Made by a program: the position numbers and the translations under genes. 64,000 nt of DNA, taken from Ceratothoa steindachneri. Taxonomy: Eukaryota > Arthropoda > Malacostraca > Isopoda > Cymothoidae. Below the pieces are notes generated by a model. That model was not told where the DNA came from and made no database searches. It saw only the letters and a program-made list of their open reading frames with translations. Location of the stretch: the NCBI GenBank assembly GCA_963969495.1, contig OZ018329.1:66099243-66163242 (forward strand), given 5' to 3'. Every line of letters begins with the position of its first letter. Position 1 is the stretch's first letter. This document shows, piece by piece, positions 55,281 through 64,000 of the stretch.

Positions 55281-56824
55281 TGTCGTAGAATGACCCTTGG
55301 TTTTGATTACTATACTTTTTGACACCCTTTTAGTATCGGTATGCTTTAAGAGCGTGAGTTACTTTTATGATGAAGTAGGCTTTGTTCTAAGAGTGCTAAT
55401 TTAGTGGTTTAGTTCTTAAGGAAGAGCTATTTTTAAACACATAAGGATAAGAGGAAACACCAGAACCTACCAAAATAAACATGTATTTTATATTAAACAC
55501 TTAAATATTACAAACCAACAGTTAACACATTTCTATCTTTAGCATCAAAGATCTTTCAATGACACAAAATAAACAAATAGGCTTCCTGTAAACATACCAA
55601 TTGCCGATTAGTATTTTTTTATCGCGACTCTATTCGATTAGCGTTAAACATTAAATTAATGTACTCTCGTCTACAAACACATATGACCTAGGTTCAAGAA
55701 CAAGAGTTTCTACTCTACTTTATAACTTAGGACGTACTAAACTTCTACTATCGCAATAGAAATATAAATGTTATTTTTAACTCACAGGTAGGTATTAGGG
55801 ATTGCCGGATGTCGCTGGAAGACTTATCTCTCGCTTTGCAGTGTTGTGGCCGCTAGTTGAATTTTCGTGGAGGGATTGCTTGTCGCCTGTGACAGGGGCT
55901 GATTTTTCAACGTAATTAAAGAACGGGAGCTCGTTGGGGCTGGGTTCTTCTCCTCTCACTCTTACGGAGCTTGAGATGTGAGAGTCGCTCGAGTATGAGC
56001 GGCTTTGCTTTTCTTCTGTCGGACTTCTTTGCAGACTGAAAAGACTTCTTCGGTATGGCACCTATATAAAGCTTGACTATTAAGGTTAATACGGCCCTGA
56101 AAGGGAAGATCGATTTTCTCAATCTGATCCTATCGTTTCTCACGGAAATAGTCTTGTATGGCCGAAGGATCGATCTTCACGAACTAACCCTTCTTCTGGC
56201 GTATCGACTTCTAATCTTCTTGTCTGGCTGAAAGATTGATCTTCACGAACTAATCTTTCTTCTGGCGAATTGACTTCTAATAATCTTCTTGTCTGGCCGA
56301 TGGATCGATCTTCACGAACTAATCCTCCTCTGGCGTATCGACTTCTGATAATCCTTTTCTCTTTCTTTGCGGGGCTTATTTATAGGCGGATTGCCGCCCC
56401 ATCTAAAGGGGGAAGTGACCAGGCCACAGAGGCAAAAGGGGGGGGGGGATGCGAATGGTGAGTTAGCATCTGGGGCGAGCGAGAATTCCTGAGGTGGCAC
56501 TGGGGTGCCCAAGTCAGCTCGCAAATTAGAGGCTCGCAACCGCACCGCTACTTGGCGTGCCTTCGGACTCGCACCGCTTTTTTTTCCATAACCACGGGTT
56601 TATGGGTCTCGTAGGTAATTCGATCGTTAGAGCGTCGTTTAAGGACCTTAGGTGGTCGCCTTAAAACAGATGTTAGCTCCAACTGCCCACAGCGGCGGGG
56701 AGATCACACATGGTAAGCAGTTTCGCCGGCTACCTTTCCCACGCTTCTCGTCATGAGGGGGGGGGGGCTTTAATGTACCTATACTCCTCCAGGATGCTTA
56801 AGGTAGCCATTTCTCTACAATTCT
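55276..56824 (-). mobile_element. Solo LTR (TSD ATTCT), Gypsy-A/C superfamily
   Basis: LTR 55,281-56,819, starting TGTCGTAGAATGACCC (matching the inverse of the Gypsy-A LTR end) and ending TTCTCTACA, with perfect TSD ATTCT at 55,276-55,280 and 56,820-56,824. It has TTGTTCTAAGAGTGC as in the Gypsy-C LTRs. No internal region. Confidence 0.85.
56161..56356. repeat. Three ~66-bp direct repeats inside the solo LTR
   Basis: Units start GCCGAAGGAT (56,161), GCTGAAAGAT (56,227) and GCCGATGGAT (56,296). The shared core is CGATCTTCACGAACTAAYC ... CTTCTGGCG.ATYGACTTCTAAT. A fourth, more diverged copy may precede at about 56,105. Confidence 0.8.
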
Positions 56825-57059
56825 ATTGAATTAACCGTCTCTTGTCTAGTCCCGCAGAGTTAGTTAATCTAAGTACAACAAAACGTTATAAAACCAACTA
56901 CATTAAATATTATATTTCTAACCCTATTTATCTTGAGGACAATTAGAATTTCTAAGTTGTCCTCGGATAGGGTGACGTGCTTGGAATTGAGGCGCTAAAA
57001 GGGATGTATGTGTTGTATTTGGCGAAGAAGCGTATCAGTAGGCGCTCATTAAGGAAGGC

Positions 57060-57770
57060 GGTCCTTCAACTTGTTCTTATTTTTCCATATATTCTCTAGC
57101 TAGGCCTTTTCCATCTGCAGAACCTACACCTAAAAAGTTTTTGATTTGTGGCTTCTTTTCTGATACTAGAAATGTGTCAGCATCGATAATATCTACCTCG
57201 TCCTCCCACACCTCGCTATCACTGCTGGCGTCGTTGAATATTTACCTCAAGGCTTTCTCCACGTCTGTCTCCATGGCCTTTTTCACGTTGATTTTCTCCA
57301 GTCTGGTCAGATGCAGCATAGGGTGAAATGCAGCGGCCAGCTGGCAATCTAAGTTTTTAATAGGGGCTCAAACATCTCATGGATGTCTTTCAACATCACT
57401 TTCACCATCAACTAGCAGTACTGGAACGCACGATCTTTCTTTTTTATCAGCTTCTTGAGGTGATGGCCACATTGAGAAGAAGGCACATTAAATACACACA
57501 GTCTCTCCAGTTAATGCGTCCAAGGCCTTAGCGACTTAGACCATACCCTGGCTGTACTCATTGAAGAAAGATTCATGAGCGTCACTGAATCTCTGTATCT
57601 TTAAATGTGCAATGACGTTGCTCAGTGCTACCCATTTCTCTCTGTGGAAGAAGTCGTTCAGGACTGTGACCGAGGCGTACGCGGAGTTTTATGTCATTGC
57701 ATTGATGATTATCCACTTGCTTTCCAGCTTCTCTTAGATGGGGTTCACCGCCATATATTCATATATTCAT
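57060..57770 (-). pseudogene. hAT-like transposase fragment
   Basis: Minus-strand remnant with several stops: LSNVIAHLKIQRFSDAHESF, FFNEYSQGMV, VAKALDALTGETVCI, LDCQLAAAFHPMLHLTRLEK and IFNDASSDSEVWEDEVDIID. The 'EY...A.ALD.L.GE' and 'AAAFHPMLHL' blocks resemble the RNase-H-like domain of hAT transposases. Catalytic residues cannot be verified, and no TIRs or TSD were found. It is not clearly linked to the hAT MITE at 26,361. Confidence 0.45.
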
Positions 57771-59044
57771 ATACATAAAAACAAGGAATAATAAATAATC
57801 CATCTGTCTGATAACATTTTTCAACCAGCTGTCTGATAACATAGGGCAAACAAAACGGCACTCGCAGCCGGAATCTCCGTATTTTTTGTGAATAAATATA
57901 TCAAAACAGAAGTTTTAGCGCCAAATATACACTTCATATCCTGTATGCGTGATTTTATCCTATTATTTTACTCGCTCTTCAATCCTGCCTTTCTTTACAC
58001 GTAATGAAAGCCGTAAGAGAAAGAATGACGAAATTACATAAAAAACAGTTATACTTAAAATATCATATTAGCACCATGGGAAATGTAATCAAGACACCAA
58101 AACCGATAAGTAGAAACAAACAAGAAAAATTGGTAAGTTAATTAAAACTTGAGGATAAACTAATCACTTTAATAATCTAATTATTACTCAATAATCTTTT
58201 TAATTTCAATTATAAGCCAACTGTTGTACCCTCTCTTACTTCATGTTGGACCGACTGATGTTGGGCTACTTCATCATAGAGTCCAAGACCGCCATAAAAA
58301 CACAAGTAAACTGTACTCTTCTTCTCTATGTTTTAAAGATGAAGCACCTATCTGGGTAGACGACAGACTGCTCTAGTTACATTAGTACGTCTAATTCTTA
58401 TTGCTCGGGTGAAGATCGTAGTTGTGACCTAATTTTATTTCGCATCGAGAATTGTGTATTAATATCGCGCTTTTGGTGAAACTTATTGGATACGCCTTTG
58501 GCAGTGATAAGTGGAAAAAAAGACATTCAAGAATTTTGCCGTTGAATTGAGTGAAGTTCCCACTCGCTTTCGTTTACCCGTGGCGAGGAGTGAACTTGTC
58601 CTGCCCCCCTCCCGTTCTTCATTGAGTCTTCCTTGATCGGACAAGAACCTGTTGGCCATTCGAAAAGCGCCCTACTCTAAAGGAAAAGTGCCTTGTGAAA
58701 AACTATTCTTTGGCTCCGGACTGGGACCCCTTTATTGAAAAACTCTTTTCTTTTAAAACTTGGTGATAGATTTCCTCTTAAACTTTACACCTGCACACTT
58801 ACATACACAAACATACACACGCTCACTCCGTGGGGATTTTACTTTCGAAATTAATTTTTCTAGTCTCACTTATGAGAAGATGGAAAGTTAAACGAGGAAG
58901 ACCCAGCGGATACCGCTGAAGACCCTCTCCGATGGCCCCAAGCCTGATCGGGGGAGGGTTTTCGCTAAAATTTAGGTAGATTTGGGAATCGGACTCGTAA
59001 GACTCATAGACACACACAGTGGGTAGGCGGCTATTTGCTCAAAG
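57771..59044. other. Non-coding stretch upstream of LINE G
   Basis: No supported gene. The last ~150 bp (moderate GC, including GATCGGGGGAGGG) may be LINE G upstream sequence. Confidence 0.4.
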
Positions 59045-60074
59045 GAGTGATTGCGAAGCAATGACCTCCCCAAAGCAACAGAATGCCTAAAAACGATAAA
59101 CTTAAAACCACACACACTACCAGAGATAAACACTCACCGATGTGTTATCTTTCGCCACCTCGATCCAGCAATGGCAATTAAGGCCAAGGAGGGAGGTATG
59201 ATTCTCTTTAACGTTCGTGGCTCCCCTGAGCAGATATAACAAGAGAAGTTTATAGACCTCCAGATGTGCTTCAAGTGCTATAATTACGAGGAGCACACCA
59301 CGACCAATTCTCCCAGGGGGATGGTGCTTCTGTGTTACATCTGCTCATCAGAATCACATTCTTGGAAGGGTTGCAATAGCACCTCCATGAATTGCCTGAA
59401 CTGTGCAGGAGCGCATAAGACATTATCAATGGCCTGCCCAATCAAGAAAGATCTCTTAAAGAAAAATAAAATCAAAACAGACAGGCTGAAGAAGAAAAAG
59501 CAAATAATACTTACGCCAAGGTTGCTAAAGCTGCCGTGGCGGAAGCTCGGGAAACTAAAATATATCTGCAGATCGAGAATGAAAACTCAACCAAAGTTAT
59601 GTGTTGCATCTATTATGCTCACATTGCAAATCTCTCCTCTCCGGGGTGCTTTTCAGGAGAGCTTAATAGAAAGTTGACTCACAATGGGATAGGGGAAATG
59701 TGGTTTACCCAGAATCCACGGTCACAGGGACTTATTAAGATTAGTCTCAAACAGTAGTGCGAGACTAGTTGCCAGAAGCTTTCCACTCCCAGCAATGCCC
59801 AGATTTCTCCTGGGATCCCAGGATCCAGGCAGCAAAAGAAACGAAGACACGCACTGAGAAGCAAAATACAGAACAAACCGAACCACTCTCACCCAGAATG
59901 ATAGTAAAGTTACGTTGACCGACACTGAGAGACCTGAGGGGGAAGCGCACGCTCAACCTGCTCATCATGCTCGCGGAAGAACTCACAGCCTCAAAGACGA
60001 CCGAGATCGCCCTCTTCTTGTAAGGTGGAATCTAGGCAGGCTTACCATTTAAGGAAAATAAACTTGAAGGTATA
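59045..60074 (+). pseudogene. LINE G ORF1 (Gag-like), first part
   Basis: ECLKTINLKPHTLPEINTHR and CVIFRHLDPAMAIKAKEGGM match the N-terminal domain seen in LINE B. A cysteine cluster follows (MCFKCYNYEEHTT, LLCYICSSESHSWKGC, MNCLNCAGAHKTLSMACP) with two well-formed knuckles. After a frameshift near 59,530 comes the family module MCCIYYAHIANLSSPGCFSG then ELNRKLTHNGIGEMWF (59,599-59,705). A degraded polar linker leads to KINLKVY at the LTR insertion point. Confidence 0.75.
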
Positions 60075-61354
60075 TGTCGAAGTATGGCCAACTGTACGGG
60101 AATATAAGCACACAGGCACTAAGGTAGGCTAAGCAAGGCAACAACTGTTATTGTTCTAAGAGTGCGATTTGAATAGATAGCTGCATCTGCGTGACCAAGA
60201 AATATTCCAAACACAACGACAAAAGTAGATTTTTAATACACACTAAATAAAAGTCAAAACAATAAATATGGATATATATAGGTACATGAATAAGAGGAAG
60301 CTAGGTTCCGAATACTCATTGGATAACCAGGGTTATTGAATGGTTATAATGGGAGATTTAGGGTAGTGAGCGATTTATTTCCTTTGGACCTCGAGAGTAC
60401 AGCGGAGAGAACTTGGGGAAGGTCTTTACGCCTTTGATTACTCAAGAGGGTAGCCGAAAACCTGCAGAGGGTGGTGCTACTTTCTCCAAACTTGGGTTTT
60501 GCGAGTTGCGGGCCTCTTTTCGTCAAGAGGTCAACGGACGAACTTCGAGGGGGGGAGGTCACTTCTCCATCTTGGATCGAGCGAGCTATCGGGCCTCTTG
60601 TCCTCAAGAAGGCACTGGTTGAACTTCAAAGGGGGTGGGAGATGACTTCTCAAAACTCAGATTGAGCGAGCTATCTAGCCTCTTGTCCTCAAGAGGTCAC
60701 CAGAAGAACTTCGGAGGACCGCTTCTCCAATCCTTGATCCGAAAGCGGTTGAAAAAGGCTGACGTTGCCTCACATGACTCTTCTCCCTGACCCGAAGATA
60801 CGAGTGTGATGTCCAGCTCTTCCGTGGCTTGCGACCGTCACTAAACACTTCTAGAGAGAGAGCGTCGTTGAATCGAACTCCTTTCGGGGAAGTGTCGTCT
60901 AACCAAATCTGTCGGTAATCCTTGAAGAGGGTGCAAATATACCCAGAGTTCTCCAAAACAGGTAGAAAGAGAGAGAGAGAGAGGCCTTCTCTAACCCTCG
61001 TTATCGGCCGTGATAACCGAGCGTCTCCTTGCAAGAAAGTCTAAGAGGCAGAAATCACCGGGTCAGATGGACGACCAGCGGCTGGAGCAATAAAAGTTGT
61101 TCGAGGCGAACCTACAAAAGAGATGAGTAATCTCCCGACCCGGGGGGTGGGGTGGGGAGGGAAGTTTGTGACGGTGGGAAGGTAGCCTTTAATTTCATCG
61201 TCATGCCTTGGTGTGAATTTATCAGTGACTTAGTGGCAAGCCCCAAAAGAGTAAAGTCGTGCTCGGGGGGGGGGGAGGACTCGTTTTCTCTCTTGAAGTA
61301 ATATCACAGAAGGTGGGGAAATACTACTATTTTAGTGGAACCTTCTCCAGTATA
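60070..61354 (-). mobile_element. Solo LTR of the Gypsy-C family (TSD GTATA)
   Basis: LTR 60,075-61,349, starting TGTCGAAGTATGGCC and ending CCTTCTCCA, with perfect TSD GTATA at 60,070-60,074 and 61,350-61,354. Highly similar to both Gypsy-C LTRs along its length, including the GTGCGATTTGAATAGATAGC block and the repeated 'GGGCCTCTTGTCCTCAAGA' motifs. Confidence 0.9.
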
Positions 61355-61520
61355 CGCTGCCGATAGATCCCCTTTTCCTAAGGAGATGTATGCTCTTGAT
61401 GTATCGGAAGGAATTATATCCGGAAAATACAAATAGGAATTCACTTCGGATGACTGCTTTGAAAAACAACTTGAGGAGGCTTTACTCCAAGGCTTAATAA
61501 AATTGGCACCGAAACTTTTA
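61350..61520 (+). pseudogene. LINE G ORF1, second part
   Basis: VYAADRSPFPKEMYALDVSE and GIISGKYK continue ORF1 directly after the solo LTR, then a stop and FTSDDCFEKQLEEALLQGL. It corresponds to the start of the second ORF1 module of LINE A and B (KIYVSDE...). Confidence 0.5.
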
Positions 61521-61662
61521 TCATTCTAACGGACGGCAAACCTAGAAAAAACGTACAGGAAAAATAATCACACCACCAAACACTCCACAAGGACTTAAGC
61601 TCATAAGCGAATGAGCCCTAAAAACAACATAAACTCACACATGAATCTATATTGAACAATGC

Positions 61663-63240
61663 AATGGAGACATTAAAAATATTACATTTTAACTGCGAAC
61701 GGTTGGACGGACAAAAATGTACTCTACGGTAACGATGTTTTTATCTCAGAAGATGGGATAATTCAAGTGACGGAGGCAGGATAACCAAGTCTGTCGTGGT
61801 ATGACATTACATTATATCAATACCATATTATATCTATGGGGGAGAGACCAATAACTTAAAGGCGAACTTACAAGGGGGACGGAACGCCACGGGTTTCGTC
61901 ATGCGGAGGGCGAGATAAGAGTGCAACGATGTCAGGTATAATATGGGCAATGGCAAAGCTCAAGGTTATTTAAAGAGGCATGCACAAAAATATAATTTTA
62001 TTTACATAAAAATAATGAGAGAATTGATGGGCAAAAATTACATTCGAGAATAAAAGGGCACAATTACATCAGATGAACGAAGGGGGGGGGGTTGTAGTTA
62101 TGAATCAGACTATGAAGTTAAAACTTAAGGTTGTACGGGAGGAGACTATGCAAATGGGGGGAATTAACGCAAATGGGTTACTAGAGGGGGAGAGGGGTTC
62201 GCTTACAGAAGATTCCGGGTGAGACGTCATGGTAAGGCTTCACGGATGTCTTCTGCACGTGAGGCGAGGCCATTCGAAGCTTCTGAGCGAGATGTTAAAG
62301 TGATGACGGTTCTCCAAAAAAAAGGGTGGGGGGGCGGTAACGTCCAGTCCAGGGGAGAGTATTTCGGCCACCCGAAAACGAAGGGCGCACGAGGAGGGCT
62401 TCGACAGGATTTGATGAGCACCTGACTTGGAACTAGAGGAATTTTCCTTGGGGTCCGGGCGAGACTTCTCAACTGTGTCGGTTTCATGGGAAACGAGCAA
62501 TATATATGCCTGAGGCTCTTCCCGTGGGGGAGGGGGGTTAGTGAGAAACAGCTCTACTCTCGAATGGCCTCGAATCTTCTTGCCGAGGCTATTCTAGCCC
62601 GTGTAAAGGTGAATCGTGGTGGACGCGGTTCGAGGCTACCGCTTGTGGAAGGGGGGGGGAGGGGTAGGCTTACCAATTTAAGCCTAGCAGAATCTTCTCC
62701 AGCACATGAAACCTCCGGGCTGGAAAAGAAATTCCACGTGAAATTCCCTCACAAAGTCTTAACCCAAATTCACAGCGGAGAACGTTTTGATGGATGTACA
62801 ATAGTTGTGAACAGAGGTTTTAACTTCAGACAAATAAGAGACTCGATGAGTCATACCTCGCTGTGTAGGTCCATACGGCAGTGGGTTCCCTGGTCAGAAA
62901 AAAAGTGTACAAGCTCCCAAAGAGAAGCTAATTACCCTTACACAACTTCCTGCAGCTTTGTGGTCGCGGCAGAACCATTATTTTTGCCAGCGACCTCAAT
63001 GCGAGGGATGATGCCTCAGACTATATGTCAAACAACCCCCCAGCAGGCAGGAATCTCGAAACACTTATTGACAGGCAAATTAGGACAAGAATTGGACCAA
63101 ACACCTCTACATTCATTACTCATAGAACAGCCACTAAACCGGACATATTGCCTACCATAACTTTGTTCCCTTATAATTACTCCATTGAACCGGACCCTCC
63201 TGTCCCGAGCTACCACCAGGCTATCCTTATTGAAATTTAA
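61663..63240 (+). pseudogene. LINE G/H ORF2: endonuclease, interrupted
   Basis: Starts METLKILHFNCERLDGQKC at 61,663 and DVFISEDGIIQVTEAG before the LTR at 61,792. It resumes at 62,754 with LTQIHSGERFDGCTIVVNRG and FNFRQIRDSMSHTSL, then in another frame TIIFASDLNARDDASDYMSN (62,974-63,030, the GDLNA block), RNLETLIDRQIRTRIGPNTS and ATKPDILPTITLFPYN (63,130-63,180). EEP-type endonuclease needed for target-primed integration. Several frameshifts, not functional. Confidence 0.7.
61787..62758 (-). mobile_element. Solo LTR (TSD AAGTC) in LINE G endonuclease
   Basis: LTR 61,792-62,753, starting TGTCGTGGTATGACATTA (family TGTCG start) and ending AATTCCCTCACA, with perfect TSD AAGTC at 61,787-61,791 and 62,754-62,758. 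GC-rich inner part with G runs. A 224-codon open frame (62,486-63,160) starts inside this LTR and continues into the LINE; it is not a gene. Confidence 0.8.
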
Positions 63241-64000
63241 ACCTCCCTAATCCAAGTCCCCATCCCATAATGCAAGAGTTACGCTTGCGCCAACTGGGAT
63301 ACGTATAATCGACTCCTCGAAAACTACATTCCCGATCCCTTAATTAACGCAAATTTATAAGAAATTGACATGGATTTGGACAAAATTAATGATTATTTAT
63401 TGAAGGCCGATAAGGAAGCCATTCTCGGTACAAAATTTAAACCTTTCCTGCCACTATTTGTACCCCTAGAATGAAAATCCTTGCCAGGGAATACAGGGAC
63501 CGGATCAATGAAGTGAACCTCACTGGCCCCAACATCAATACGCACAGAAGAACACGTAAGATACGTGACGAACTAATGACACTTATTAGGGACCAACAGA
63601 GTTCACTTTGGCACAATTTAATAGAAAGACGTGCCCTAGAAAATGACTCACGCACATTCTGGCTGACTGTAAAAAGGCTAAAAGGTGGATAGACACAAAC
63701 GACAATAAACTTACATGAGACAATACAGAAATTACTGAGATTCAAGAAATCGAAGAAGAATTCAGACTCGTCTGAGCATCTATTTTTAAGATATTCCCTA
63801 AAGAAAATGGTAACTTTGATTTAGATTTCGAAGATGGAATTATAAATGATCTGAATGACCAGATATTCAGAACCTATCTTCACCATTATGTATAGCAAAA
63901 AAGGAATATGAAGGAACTCAGCGTTAGAATTACTGCCGAAGAACTCTCGAAAACCTTTAAATCCTTTTGTCAACGAGCACCTAGTAGGCGTACAGGACTG
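63241..64000 (+). pseudogene. LINE G/H ORF2: pre-RT region, partial at window end
   Basis: Post-endonuclease linker: KILAREYRDRINEVNLTGPN, TRKIRDELMTLIRDQQSS, RRALENDSRTFWLTVKRLKG (open, 63,471-63,692), then after frame changes FDLDFEDGIINDLNDQIF and MKELSVRITAEELSKTFK, reaching the SFCQRAP block that precedes RT motif 1. RT itself lies beyond the window. Confidence 0.65.

Larger units (their letters stand above)
59045..64000 (+). mobile_element. LINE G/H: non-LTR retrotransposon with two nested solo LTRs
   Basis: One plus-strand LINE running off the window. ORF1 runs from 59,045, is interrupted by the solo LTR at 60,075-61,349, and ends near 61,520. ORF2 starts at about 61,663, is interrupted by the solo LTR at 61,792-62,753, and continues to the end. 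Perfect TSDs at both LTRs, and coding text resuming after each, prove the nesting. Confidence 0.8.

Noticed and set aside
62486..63160. 224-codon plus-strand frame
   Set aside because: It begins inside a solo LTR and crosses the TSD into LINE endonuclease; only the part after 62,758 is in a real coding frame, and for part of its length only.
1..64000. Host protein-coding genes, tRNA or rRNA genes
   Set aside because: I read both strands for gene-like frames and cloverleaf or rRNA-like text and found only transposon proteins. Short or intron-split host exons could still be missed.

Overview
This is nuclear DNA from an invertebrate animal, probably an arthropod or a relative. The evidence is the AT-rich background, the standard genetic code read in the broken ORFs, and a density and mix of transposons (Polinton, mariner, hAT, CsRn1-like and other Ty3/Gypsy elements, Jockey/I-like LINEs) typical of such genomes. 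I found no host protein-coding gene, rRNA, tRNA or CRISPR array. The window is a graveyard of nested mobile elements. Most can be delimited by target-site duplications (TSDs), so the order of insertion can be read.

Layout. 1-3.97 kb: non-coding DNA with a 37-bp minisatellite. 3,977-21,199: a decayed Polinton/Maverick with AG...CT termini, about 140-bp terminal inverted repeats and a 5/6 TSD. It carries remnants of an adenovirus-type protease, major capsid protein, chromodomain integrase, two unassigned ORFs and a packaging ATPase (minus strand), then protein-primed-type DNA polymerase B (plus strand). Its capsid gene is interrupted by Gypsy-A (6,394-12,565), a young LTR element with TSD TGTAG whose interior is badly deleted. 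22-31 kb: two LINE copies (A, B), a solo LTR (24,110-25,426, TSD CAGAA), and a non-autonomous hAT element (26,361-28,617, 7/8 TSD) that sits in LINE B and carries another solo LTR. 31-35 kb: Gypsy-B (minus), capped by a deleted mariner (34,093-35,023). 36.2-47.1 kb: one LINE (minus) cut in two inside its endonuclease by Gypsy-C (38,732-45,484). 47.2-51.3 kb: two more LINE copies (E, F). 51.8-54.2 kb: a CsRn1-like Gypsy fragment (Gypsy-E). 55,281-56,819: solo LTR, TSD ATTCT. 57.0-57.8 kb: hAT transposase fragment. 59.0 kb to the end: another LINE, interrupted by two solo LTRs with perfect TSDs GTATA and AAGTC.

The most interesting signal is Gypsy-A, -B and -C. They share a lysine/glutamate/arginine-rich coiled-coil Gag start, long LTRs, a TA-rich spacer between LTR and primer-binding site, and RNase H as the last pol domain, a few hundred bases from the 3' LTR. 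In Gypsy-C the integrase zinc domain and the start of the integrase core lie between protease and RT. The same flanking peptide anchors lie next to each other in Gypsy-A, where the integrase is deleted. This indicates a Ty3/Gypsy lineage with Copia-like order (PR-INT-RT-RH), as known for the Gmr1 group. Its LTRs carry a conserved palindrome-rich minisatellite. All coding assignments are by eye from translated motifs; nothing was searched against a database.
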